This document shows, piece by piece, positions 25,701 through 38,500 of a stretch of DNA of 64,000 bases. Each line of letters starts with the position of its first letter. The stretch's first letter is position 1. The translations under genes were made by a program, and so were the position numbers. The DNA lies in assembly GCA_012295275.1 (NCBI GenBank), contig CM022679.1:26571850-26635849 (forward strand), read 5' to 3'. This DNA is from Chrysomallon squamiferum. Its lineage: Eukaryota; Mollusca; Gastropoda; Neomphalida; Peltospiridae. Under the pieces are notes generated by a model. That model ran no database searches, was not told the origin of the DNA, and worked only from the letters and a program-made list of their open reading frames with translations.

Positions 25701-27180
25701 AATTAACTTTTTACTTTCTCATCTTGTATTACTTCTTAAGCTCAGGTTCAGGCCCTTTTTCCACTCACACTTATACATTTTAGTTTTTTCTGTTTAACTG
25801 TTTGATTTTCTTATAAGTACACATTGAGTATTTTAAAAAAAAATTTTTAGAGTCAATATGTACATTTTATGTATTAATTACAAAACTCTGTAGCGCTTAC
25901 TTATTTACTGAATTGCAGCTGGTAATTTTTTTAATTATTGTTTTACTGTTGGGTTATCTGATCACCTTGTTTTTCAAATCATGGATCTGTTTCTATGCCT
26001 GTTTCATTTTCACAGTTGCTATTGCCTTGTTCTGTTGTCTCAAATTATAAACATATATGAACAACAATAACAACAACCACAATAAAAACAGCATTATTAA
26101 TTACATAGTACTGTCTGATCAAGTTCATTTCTGAACAGACTTCAAATGTTAATTTGTTAACATGCAGAATATACACACGTGCACTTGATTTTTTGTTTGG
26201 ATTTCATTTATAATATAAATATATATGATTATGTGTCTGTCGTTTTGAACTTTAATACACAGCAAAGACAATTCTTTCCAGAATATTTCATTATCTATTC
26301 ATATCATTCTTTATTTTAAAGCATGTACTCTTTATATACATGTAAAATTCCTAATATGCTGTATTCATTACACCAAGCTATTGTTAAATTTTCATCTATT
26401 CACTGCACCTTACTTTGTCTGTGGACTTTAATGTATCCTGTTTGTCTCTATTTTGTTCCTTTATCCTGCTGTCATAAAAATATTTTTAAAACATTTAAAG
26501 AAATATTGAAACAACATTCCAGCTATTATTGAAATAATATATAAATGTGTCCAAATTTTATGTAAATTTGTTTGTCTCAGAAACTAAAAGACATATTTTA
26601 AAAATGTATTTCGGTTATATTACTGCCAAAGATATAAGCTAATGTATATATAAATAATGTAATGTGTATTTTGATAAAATAAATTATTAAAAGAAAACAA
26701 AATAGTATGTAGATTTATGCACCTGATTTAAATTTTACTGATTTAATTTTAAAGACTTTTATAATTTTTATATATACATTTTATTCTTTTAGTTGCTTGT
26801 TAATGAAAATATTGAAATATTCAATCAGTGAATACATCTGTAGAAATTACAAAAACTAATAATACCATTTGTTTCTGACAGTAACAGGGGATAACATATA
26901 TAATCTAACATGTTGACACACTTCGATATACACAAAAACATTCATTTAACAATTACTGTTTCAATTAAATTATTATTTTATTTACCGATTAGAAAATTGC
27001 TATATTCCTTTTAATATTGATTAAGGATTTTTTTCTTCTTTTATATATATATATAAATTTTATTTATTTATTTCACTTTTTAATGTACAAGTTTTTCACA
27101 AATCACTGTTGTAATTACTGCCATTTTTGTTGCACATTTACAGTGGTACTTGTTAATTTTATCAGTTTTAAATTTTATCT

Positions 27181-27213
<33 letters not shown>

Positions 27214-27345
27214 GAGATAATCACCGTTTTCTGATTTTGTTGAGCTTAAAGTGTACTTCTAGTAGATCATATAAAAAGCCTAACTACATCCCAATACAAG
27301 TATATGTATATATACATATTTATTTATTTTTTAACAAGTAATCAA

Positions 27346-27545
27346 TCTTTCCTAAAAATAAAGTATGACAGTAAAACAATGTTATATAAAGTAATGTGAG
27401 ATTTCATCAAGATATTTTTTCATTCATAGTGAATCATTATAAATATGAAAAAATAAAAGAAGAAAAGAAAATTGTCTAAAATGATACTTCAAAAATAAAT
27501 ATTAAATGTACACCTCATATTGTCATACTTCATTGTTAGCAAAGA
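27346..27545. mobile_element. Short inverted-repeat element (MITE-like)
   Basis: Left arm TCTTTCCTAAAAATAAAGTA (27346 on, about 28 bp) is matched in inverse by TACTTCATTGTTAGCAAAGA (ending 27545), with roughly five mismatches over 29 bp. The arms flank about 145 bp of AT-rich DNA. Single copies of the arm occur at 20220-20248 and about 19089-19117, so the sequence is dispersed. No clear target-site duplication was found. A MITE is plausible; a chance AT-rich hairpin is less so. Confidence 0.4.
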
Positions 27546-30500
27546 TAGGTTGTCAGTAATATATTGAGGCTATTTATATATGCTGCTGGAAGTACAATTT
27601 AAATAAACTGATCAGTGATAAAAATTGTGCAATAGAATTTGGTCTAGCCATGTCTATTAGGCTTCGATGATTTTCTATTTTCTCTTTATGTCTCTGTCCA
27701 GCACAGAAAATAGATTCAGTGTTTTAAAATGTATATACATGATCAATACAGAATGTCAGAAGCATCTGGAATCATGGGGAAATTTTACTTTTTTAATTAA
27801 TTTATTTAAAAAAATATATATATTAAAATTTAGTAAACCTCTGTAATTTATCATAAAATAGACAAATCTGGTTCATTAATCTGCAAATATGCCTGGAGGT
27901 AGAATAAAGAAATTTAAAAATAAATAATTAAATTAAAAAAAATAAAATAAAAAATAAAATAAATAAAATAATAAAAACAAATTATTAAGCATGTTATTCC
28001 TCTAGATTTTTTAGTTTTTTTCCTTGTCAAAAACGTATTCCAGAGATGATTTCGTGTATGATTTGTTGTATGTTTCTCTCTCTATGGAAAAGTCAATAAA
28101 AAAGATTGTTTACAAGAAGCCTATTGGTTTTCCCACATTATTATTACAAATTCCTAAATTTATATATTACATCAAGCTGTCTTTCAACAATAATTCAATC
28201 ATTTTTTTTTTATTTATTTAATTTTTTTTTTTTTTTTTTTTTTACACTGAGCATAAAAGCATTAACAGGCTAATATTCCTCCACCCATGTCCAGATATTC
28301 CAGTTGTGTGCATCAATCATGATGTTAGGTTAGATACTTCATGCAAAATAACCACCAGAAAGAGAGAGTGATTAGTTTTGTAGTAAAGAATGATGTTATC
28401 TCATGCCATTGTGAAATATTTGTTTTAATGTACGATAGATGTTTTTTCACTGCATATATTATATACCACTGTTTAGATCTAATTTATTTTAATGACTGTT
28501 ATTTTACAGTATTTTTGAATGATGTTTTTTTTTTTTTTATTATTTATTATTATTATTATTATTTTTTTTTTTTTTTTTTTTTTTTTATGGGTTTGAATTG
28601 GATGGGGAGAATTGGTTGGTTTTAAATATGTTTATTATTTATTATTATTTAAAAAAAAAATTTAATGATAATTTTTAACATTATAGTTATTATTGCATTC
28701 ATTTATATATATACATACATAATTAATAATAATATAATTATGTATATTTCAAATATAAATATATGCAATAGGATGATTGGGGATATGCCAATTCTCTGTT
28801 TAAATATATTGATTTTGAATTCTATACACAGATAGGCCCCTGGTCATACTGTTATGTGCACAGGAAATATCTATAATTTTTATATTATTAATATTAATGT
28901 TTTAGGTATCAGGTTCCTTAATTTGTGTACTTGCAGTATGTTGTGGTTATTTGATTTGTGCATTTGCTGTATGCTATTCATCTATGCAATTGTAGGTATT
29001 ATTTTTATATGTATATACATTCAAACCGTTGTGATTGTTTGCTTGAGGTGTTGCTTTATGTATTTGCTCACAGCCAAGTGCTCTTTTTATCACTTTCAAC
29101 ATTCCCTGCTTATAAACTTACTTAATCATTCTTTATTTCAAAGATGTGAATCTGATATGTGCAAGAATTTTGAATATTATACATTTTAAGAACTCTTTCA
29201 AAACTAATAATAAAGGTTGTGAATATCAGAACATAAATTTTGTTTGATCATTTTATAATTTCAGTGTTTTTCATTCAATTTTTAATATTTATTAATGGAT
29301 ACAGAAATATTTTAATGGTTTTTGATTAAATTTTTAATATATATTAATAGATAAAATAATATTTTAATTGTTTTGGTTGTGATTTTTTTTGAAGAATTAT
29401 ATTTCTGTTTTTATTTTAATGATTAACTTTTTTTTTTTTTTTTTTTTGGAAAACCAGGACCATAGGCTTTTATTTTTAAGAGTTTTATATTTAATTCATT
29501 TTATCATAGTTATTATTATTATTATTATTATGAATATCTAGCATTTGAGCAGTTTCATAGCTTTAAAACTATGTGCCTTGGATTTTCTTTTACTTTTTAA
29601 AATAAATTTAAAAATACTTTTAACAAAACTTATGAGAATTAATTGTGTTTCTATCTTCTCCTTTTTGTTTTTTACACTTTATTTATGAAAATAGTTTGAT
29701 GTGTGTATATCAAATTATATAACCTCTTGATATAATCAGTTTTAAAATGATGTACCATCTTTTACACTTGTATTCCTTACACTAATTTGGTAAAGTATTA
29801 CATATATAAATGTAAATTAAATAGTTATGTTCATGATTATATAATGAATTTTTCAAGTGTGTACATTTTCATTGTCAAAAATACATTCCATATATATATA
29901 TACATTATATTAATAAACATTATGTATACAAATATAAACAAATGCAGTTTATATTAGCTTTATATCACTTCCTTTGTAGATATTTTATTAAAATTTGTGA
30001 ATTATTTATGCTTTTTGTTATTATTTAAAAACAACAATAACAACAAAAACTTTCATTGAAAAGATTCATCAGTTTTTTATCATAAAATAATAAGAATATT
30101 TAGAAAAAATAATAATATATATTATTTTTTTAAATGGAAAGAAATAACGAATTATATACCAATAAATTGTCATTTAGTAATATTTTGTAATCACTACCAG
30201 ACTTTTCTCCCTCAGAGATAAAAGCTTAAATTTTTGACATAACAATAAGTTCTTAAATGGTTTAAGGAGTTATTGTGAAAATTACTGCCTAGATTAGTTT
30301 ATGTTCTAAAATTGTGTTTCTTTTTTTAAGCGATATGCACAAAGACACTTGAAGCACAGGTAAACAAAAATATTTTTTTATCAGCACCTTGAAAAGGCCT
30401 CACGTTTTAAGCCGATTAATTCAACTTCCTGTCACAACTTAGTTATCTCTCTTGTTGAAATATTACGGATTTCCCTAACTTTTACATAAATTCTTGAATT

Positions 30501-30617
30501 AGTACTGTCGATAGTTTATGATCCAAATGCCTTGAAATCGGTTAACATGTGCAGAACGTTCCTATAATTCAGTCTGTTATAAGTTTTAGTAGCCTGACAC
30601 GGGTTCATCCGGAAAGC

Positions 30618-30644
30618 ATGCTTTCGATATGTGACGTGGATTAA
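30618..30644 (+). promoter_or_regulatory. Upstream ORF before TXNDC11 start
   Basis: ATG-CTT-TCG-ATA-TGT-GAC-GTG-GAT-TAA stops 5 nt before the main ATG. If the transcription start lies upstream, it could reduce or condition TXNDC11 translation. The transcript start is not visible from sequence. Confidence 0.45.
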
Positions 30645-30649
30645 CGCCA

Positions 30650-30786
30650 ATGGAGAGCGCCGCCTCGAAAGATAGATCACACGTTGCACATACGAGTATC
30701 TTGTATAGAGCTATGACCAGACATCCAGAACTTTTTCTGCTTGCCATAACTCTATCTGTCACTGTCATATCGCGATATGGAAACAG
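30650..30786 (+). CDS. TXNDC11: TXNDC11 exon 1: N terminus and membrane anchor
   Basis: It encodes MESAASKDRSHVAHTS, then RAMTRHPELFLLAITLS and a hydrophobic stretch to Tyr-Gly-Asn, matching the short cytosolic N terminus and signal anchor of the family. It ends in phase 2 before GTAAAA. An upstream ORF of eight codons (30618-30644) stops 5 nt before this ATG. Confidence 0.88.
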
Positions 30787-30914
30787 GTAAAATGTACTGA
30801 TTTCACATATTAAATGCATAGTCTCCGACAATGTTGCACGTGCCAGTTTGTTTACATTCCTGACTCCGAAGAAACGACAAACTTTGATACTATCCTTCAG
30901 TGCTTCACGTAATT

Positions 30915-30949
<35 letters not shown>

Positions 30950-33900
30950 GCCATAGCATTTATTAATATTCAGATATAATATTTTTGTTGTTTCAGTAAA
31001 TAATCACAATATGAAACATATTTGTAAATTAAACGTGTTAATATATGGGTGGATGCATATATTAAAGGAAGAGGATCGTCATAGTCATAGTGTTTATCTG
31101 CAATAATTACACTGAGATGATAAAACCTGTACTTAACATAAGAACAATCTCTCACAATAACAAGTGCATTACAAATTTAAATGGATGACCATTTTGTTCA
31201 AAGTCACTGTGATTAATCATTAAGCCATCAGTCGTAAGACCAATGGACAGAATGATCAGATATTGTTAAATATTCTAATTTGTTTAGTAATAATAAGGGA
31301 ATTTAATATTGTCTTTGTAACTAACACTGGCAGTGTCTTGTGAAGATGGCACAGACTCTTAGACTGTACTTAAGGACAAATGTGCTTGAACCTTTAACAA
31401 ACATATTGATTGCTTGACAACACTGAATTTCTGTACTAGATACAAATGTTGGGGATATTATATTGGATATAATGTTCTGATGATATGATTGTAGTAAAAA
31501 ATATCTGTTGATAAAACAGTTTGGGGGACTCATGGCAATCATAATTCCAGATGATATTTGGTGTGTCTGTATATGTGTATGTTGGCAGTTAGATAGAAAT
31601 GTAGGTGTGTATGTGTGTTTAGTGTGTGCATGCACAAACACAAATTTATCTAGATGTATATGTGGTGTTTAGGTGGGTAAGTAGATATGTTTGGTTAGAA
31701 TCCTTATTTTTATAAATTTAAAAAAAATAATATCATTATTTCAGTCTCAAGTCACAGCCTATTACAGTTCCACCCAGACCACCTAAACGATTCTTCCCCA
31801 TCAGCTCACCAGTACTTGACTTTCCATATGGAGACTTGGACCCAGTTGTCGATGTTTTGGGACAGGAGGAAATTATTTTTCTCATGTATTATGCCCCTTG
31901 GTGTGCTAAATCGATGGCTGTGCGCTGGGAATTCCACAAAGCTGCTAAATATTTAAAAGATCAGGTTAGTAAGATGTTAAATATTGTCTTAGGATATGTC
32001 TTTGTGAATTTATGTGTAAGGCATAGGCTTATATAGTACCTTTATATATGAAAGTTTGAGCTGTATTTTTATTCATTTGGGAACATGGGAATATGTAATG
32101 CGTGAATTTTAATTCAAACAGTTGACACTTCAAGCTAGCACACAGTTTAATTTCAGAGAGAGAATTATAGATAAATAGATAGAGAGAATTTATAATATGT
32201 AAATTATAGAAGTATTCTGTGTGACTTTTCAGGTTAAATTTGTAGCAGTTAATTGTTGGTGGCCAGAAGGACAGTGTCGCAAGCGATACAAGTTTCTGAT
32301 GTACCCAGTTCTCTTTGTTTACTACTTGGATGTAGACGGTTACCGTTACATGGGTTAGTTTATGTCTCTGAGAAGAATAAGCCTGTCACATAATATGTTA
32401 CATTGAATGAATTAATGTGAATTAGAAAAACCTATGTGTAAACATAGACATAAAAAGTGTGAACTACATGTACATCAATTTGTGCCTTACTCACAATCAG
32501 TGACACTGTTTTTCTGTTAATGAGTGTAATAGCTAATATAATATTTGTCATTATTTTAGATAATTTTTTTTTTTTTTTTAACTCAGTAATAAAAAGCCAG
32601 TAAAGTGTACATGTTGTCACTGTGTTTCTTATACATACATACAGATAGATATACACACATGCAGACAGACACACATAAACAGGCATACATGCTCATGAAC
32701 ACTAATACACATACGTTAACCAATGTATGCACATTCACTCACATATGTGCAGGTCTGTATACATTTCACTTACATGTGTGTAGGTTAGATAAGTGTACTG
32801 ATTGTGTATTAATGTTTTCCATGCAGGGCTGCAGTCAGCTGATCACATGGTGAAGTTCTTGGAGGATCTCATGTATCCCTTGACACCATTTCACCACAAA
32901 ACAGAAATCTTAGATTTTATTGCTCGTCATGATGTGAGTTTATTATTATTATTATTATTATTATTACATATTTTTTAAACATTAATGGATTTCTGATGAT
33001 ATTAAATTTTATAAACCAACATTTGGTCAGATGATATGGGATAGAGAAAAAGACAGAGTGAGAGATAGGTTAAGACACGAATAGATAAATGGATATGAGT
33101 AAGTAGAGGGAATGAAATAAAGAATATGAGAAAGAGTTAAAATAAAATTTGAAGTAACTGTTTTCTGTTACTTTATATATTCTGTTTGAGATTGTATAAT
33201 TATCTCATTCAACACAGAGAGGAAGAGGGAGAGAGAGGGAATAAAAAAAGAGATAGAGAGATCTAGTGTTACCTTTTATTTTTATTTTTTAAAAGAAAGA
33301 AAATCAGCATTTATTTTTTTTTTAATTTCTGTATAGTAATTTAAAAGCAACATAATATAGTTATCTGAGGATAAATGACTGTAAAAATATCTTTCTATTG
33401 ATAAAAAATTATAACAGTAGCCCATGTTTTAACTGAAAAAAGAAATTAAAAGAAATAATAAAATGGCCTAAACGCTTATTTTCTTTTTAATTTATAAAAT
33501 TGGTATGTTATAAGCAGTAATATTCAGTTTTCTCTTGTTAATTCATTTAAAAGAATCTTGAAAAACTGCAGCCAATGTTTTACCTGCAAAAAACAACAAA
33601 TAACAATGGTAAAGATACGTAAACATTTATTTTCTCTTTTTTTACAGTCAGCTGTTATAGGATACTTTGATTTCAACATGTCTCCACAACCTCCAGGTTT
33701 CCAGCAGTTTTACTTGGCCTCTATGAGAGTTGTCGAACATGGTAAGAACCAAACAGATTTTAATTAACTACAATTTTTTTTTTTTTTTCAGTTTGTAATG
33801 TTATAGGATCTCTGTATATTCATTATAGTGAAATTTTAATGTAGAAAAAAACAAACACAGGACTTTGAGTCAAAAATATATTTTGGTTGAAATGTTTATA

Positions 33901-35519
33901 TTTAATTTATAATTTTTTAGGTATGCACTGCATACTGAGTTTTCAGTAATACTTTCTGCTTTAAATACCATAATGTCAAAACTTAAAAATACAAACTGAA
34001 GTTGTTAGATAACAAGATGGATATTTGATTTTTATTATTATTGTTATTATTGTTATTATTGTTATTGTTGTTATTGTTATTATTGTTATTGTTATTATTA
34101 TTGTTATTGTTATCAGTGCTACTGCAGCAGTATCTTTATAACAATAATCGATACAGCAACTACTTCTTCCACCACTACTACTCCTACTGCTGCTACTGCA
34201 ACCATTACTACTACTTCTACCATTGCTACTCTGTACGACATCTGCTTCACTAAAACAAGTAGTCCTATTATCACCACGGATACTCTTGCTATTACTATTC
34301 TGTACTACATCTACTACTACTACTAGTACTACAACAATTTCTATTTTAAATTTTCTTTATCTTATTCTTTCAGATCCACACCAGCCAGTGAAGTTTGGCG
34401 TCACCTTTCAGAAACATCTCGCGGAGATGTTCAACCTCACTCAATCATGTGATGTTGTCATGCTTCGAGTTGCCAACAGCAGTCTGGTAATTGTTACATG
34501 TTTGTTACTGTTGTCAGCAGTTACATGTTTGTTACTCTTATCAGCACTCCTCTAATCATCTATTCAGAAATGAGTCAATGAAAATTATTACTACCACTCC
34601 CATTAATTTAGTATGCTAATTTACTGAACACGTTTAGTGAGTGAATTAATGGGTATTAAATTAAGTGAAAAGTTAATTTGTTGACGAATGCTGATGAAGG
34701 TTATAATTAGTATAAATTATCTTTGTCTGTTGAAAAAAAATGCTCACAAGGACTAACAGATTATTGTAGAAATTCGTTTCTAGTAATTTATTGAAGCAGA
34801 AATTGTTTTTCCTTTTGAAAATCTTAGTAGGGACCTTACAATACCTGTAACTTAGGATTTTAAATTATCATTGCCAATAAAACCTTGACATGACTTTTCC
34901 TGTCTGTACCAAAGAACATGTATAAAATTACTGTCAGTATCAAAGAACATGTATAAAATTCCTGTTTGTATCAAAGAACATGTATAAAATTCCTGTCTGT
35001 ATCAAAGAACATGTATAAAATTACTGTCTGTATCAAAGAACATGTATAAAATTCTTGTCTGTATCAAAGAACATTTAAAATTCCTGTGTGTATCAAAGAA
35101 CATATAAAATTCCTGTCTGTATCAAAGAACATATATGAAATTCCTGTCTGTATCAAGGAACATTTATGAAATTCCTGTCTATATCAAAGAACATGTATAA
35201 AATTCCTGTCTGTATCAAAGAACATGTATAAAATATAATTTGCTGTTGCTGAGTGGTAAGGACAATGGGTGGGGACAATGGGTTTCCTATCACATAACAG
35301 CATTACAAAAAATGTGTTGTAATTTGTTTCAGAAATTTTCCCGAGATTTCAATTTCACCTCGAGTCAGCTGGTGTCCTGGTCGCTAAGCAACAGACAAAA
35401 GGTATGGAATGATGTAATTTTATGGAGAGTGCAATAAATTAAATATTTCAACTGTTAAATAATTTGGTAAGTATGCGTCATTTGATTTTTACTGTTTCTT
35501 CGATGTTGTTTTAATTCTG

Positions 35520-35551
<32 letters not shown>

Positions 35552-38500
35552 AGTATGTATGTATGTATGTATGTATGTGTTTGTGTATGTGAGTATGTAC
35601 ATATGTATGTATTATGCATGTATGTGTGTATGTAATGTCTTAACAAATACAAACACACAGAATACTTCAATATGCTTTTGATGTTGTAAATCTAAGGTTA
35701 ATTTCTGAATATGTGTGAAAGATTGATATTTAAATGTATCTATTTCAGTCTTATTTTATTGTATTTCTTTCAGCCAATTGTCAAATGGCTTTCTCCTCTG
35801 GGAGTGAAAAGTTTGTCTCTGTCAAATGAGATCATTCGAGGTCCTGCAGTTATAGCTTTCTATTCCCACAATCCTCTCTTCGACACCAACCAGCCATTTC
35901 AGGTGGTAAGTTGATGTGTTTTATTTTTGTTTGTAAACAGTTTATTACTTTCAGTAGCACATGTTTTGGAAGAAATTGTAACAAAGAAATGTGCATAATT
36001 TTATATATATTTTTTAAATTTTAATTTTAATTTTATATTTTATATTTTTTTAATTTTAATTTAAATTTTTTTAATTTAATTTAATTTTAATTTTTATTAT
36101 ATCTTTTTTGTTTTATTTTATTTTTTATTTATTTACTTCTTTTTTGGTATCTTCACAGTTCTAGATTATCTTTATACATTATTGCTTATTTGTTTTTCTT
36201 ATTGTTTTTGAAACAGTTTGTTGTAATTTTTCAACTTTTACATTTTGGTATAATTTTTTTTTCTCTGTCTGTATTTTTAGATGAAAGATCTCGCACTGCA
36301 GTTCCGGAACTGCGGAGAGAACACAAACATTTCCGACATCATAACAAGATGGCGACAGCAAGCGAAACGCAGCGAAGTCAGCTACCGTGAAGTCGTCAGA
36401 TTCTGTGACAGATATCGCAGACACAGCCGCATCCAGCTGAACCGAGTCAACTGCTGCGTTACCGTGGTAACGTCCCTGGAGAACTCGATGCACAAGAACA
36501 TCTGCGAGTACTGCGTGCACCGCCAGAACCAGATGGTCAATTCCTGTCCGCTGAATCTGTACCTGAAGCTCGACCAGATGCCGAAGTGGACATCCTTGCA
36601 GACCAACATCTGCCAGAATTCCGTGGAAAACTACAACACTTTCGAGTACTACAGCTTGTGCTGCAGGAACTGCACAAAGAAGGTTGCTGACACCCACACA
36701 GACAGATTCTCTGCCCAGTCTTTCAAGTCGGGGAAACGTCGACTGACAGACAGGTACCTCTGGCAGAGTTTGGAGAACTATCCTAAACGACTATGCAAGA
36801 AACTCACCCTGCAGAAAGTGGAAGGGGTGAGAGCGTACAGAGACATGATCCACTACATCGATGATGATGGTGATGATGATGATGACATCCTCGGAGCCCT
36901 TAGAACCATCTCTGGTTTGGGCTGCCACACAAACCGAACGGTCAATTTCTATGCAATGGACGCCGTCCATCATTCTGTTTTTGCTGAGCGGCTTGGAGTG
37001 GACATTTCCAGTCTGCCTGCTCAGCCTTCTGTTGTTATTGTAGATAAAGAAGTAAGAAGTATTTTTATTTACTCACACTTCAAGGTTACAGAGATATCAA
37101 AAATATATTTCCTGCTGTAGTATATGTTTTTGTTAGCAGAGATTAATTTAAAAAAAACAAAAAAAAAAAACAAACAAACAACGAATTATTAATAATTACA
37201 GATATATAGATTTAAATTTAACACATTATTTAATTACACTTATTCATTAACATGCTATTTACTTACTAAATCTGTATATCTGTCTGTTTCATTGATAGTT
37301 CTTGATTGATTACAAATCATTGTAAGTAAAACGAATAATAAATCCCAAAACAACATTAATTGTGTCTGTGCAAATGCATGTGTAATCAGTACAGTCCAAT
37401 TCATTGTATTTATACTTACATATTTTAATGTTAAATTTTTTTATTTTTTTATTTTTCTTTTAATTATAATTTGTCCACAACAAAAAGAGAAAATATTTTA
37501 GTGATAAAACAGAAAACAGTAATGAACATGATGATGAGCCCATTTATTTTGTTGATTTGACTGAATTATTTATTTATTTATTTATTTATTTTTTTATTTT
37601 TTTATTTATTTTTTTATTTATTTATTTATGAATGATATTTATTTATTTTTTTATTTATTTATGAATGATATTTATTTATTTATTTCATTTCAGAATGAAG
37701 AAGAATATTTGCTCAAAGAAAATTTCACAGTATCTAATGTTGGTATGTTTTAATATATATTAATACCCAGCTATTTTCGTTTGTATTTAAATCATGTATG
37801 GCATGATTATTATTTTTTATGCTTGACTGAACAATACACAATAAGCAGCAAATTGACTGCAACAGATGTTCGATGTTGTGGAAAACACATGTTGCCTTTA
37901 TTCATTTCATCACGTGTACTCATATTTTACAAAAGATAAATGTATTTTGTTTCTTTTTATCAATACAGATGTGTTGAAAAGTTAAACAAAAATTTTGCCA
38001 CTTGTGGATTCTTTTACTTATTTTTTTAGCCAACATTCTTGTCTACATTTCCAACTTTAACTTCATTTCAAGTTTTTTTTAAGTCCCACAAGATCTAAGG
38101 TCATTTATGGCACTTCAGTATGAAAACTAATTATAGATTTGGAATCCTTAACCAATTCCCTTTCCAGTGATACCAAGTTAGTTCAGTTTAAACCACTGGT
38201 TGATGGGGGAAAAGGGTATGAAGACTGGTTTCTCTTACATGTTTTCATCAAAAACAAATATCATTCCTGAGTGTGATATTTCCAAAAACCTTTGATCTTT
38301 TTCATGAAATAGTTTGTATTTTCTCTTTCCCACTCTTAGTGAGTGAAAATACAAAGTTAGAGCAGAATTTGAAGGGATTAGGTTAAATTCAGTGTTGCTG
38401 CTAAGATGAGCAGTCACTGTAGTGATGCTGCGCACATCAGAACGTTGCCTCTCATGGTCACTGTAGATGTCTGCTTTTACTTGAAGTATTAAAAGATTTG

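Larger units (their letters stand above)
22728..30649. other. 3'UTR and intergenic region between the receptor-like gene and TXNDC11
   Basis: About 8 kb of very AT-rich DNA follows the stop at 22727. Many AATAAA-like hexamers make the poly(A) site undecidable. Poly(T) runs occur at about 27182-27209, 28221-28242 and 28562-28587. The inverted-repeat element at 27346-27545 is listed separately. The last 250 bp before TXNDC11 rise in GC and presumably contain its promoter and 5'UTR. No coding sequence is recognised. Confidence 0.5.

Noticed and set aside
28341-29189. ORFs in the 28-29 kb intergenic region
   Set aside because: They are rich in Phe, Tyr, Ile and Cys, as random AT-rich DNA gives, and lack initiation context, similarity and splice partners.
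30586-30954. 122-codon minus-strand ORF with a Leu run
   Set aside because: It is the antisense shadow of TXNDC11 exon 1 plus a TAA repeat; the plus strand matches the family N terminus.
36179-36697. 172-codon minus-strand ORF
   Set aside because: It is the antisense of the large, GC-rich TXNDC11 exon 9, which matches the family on the plus strand.
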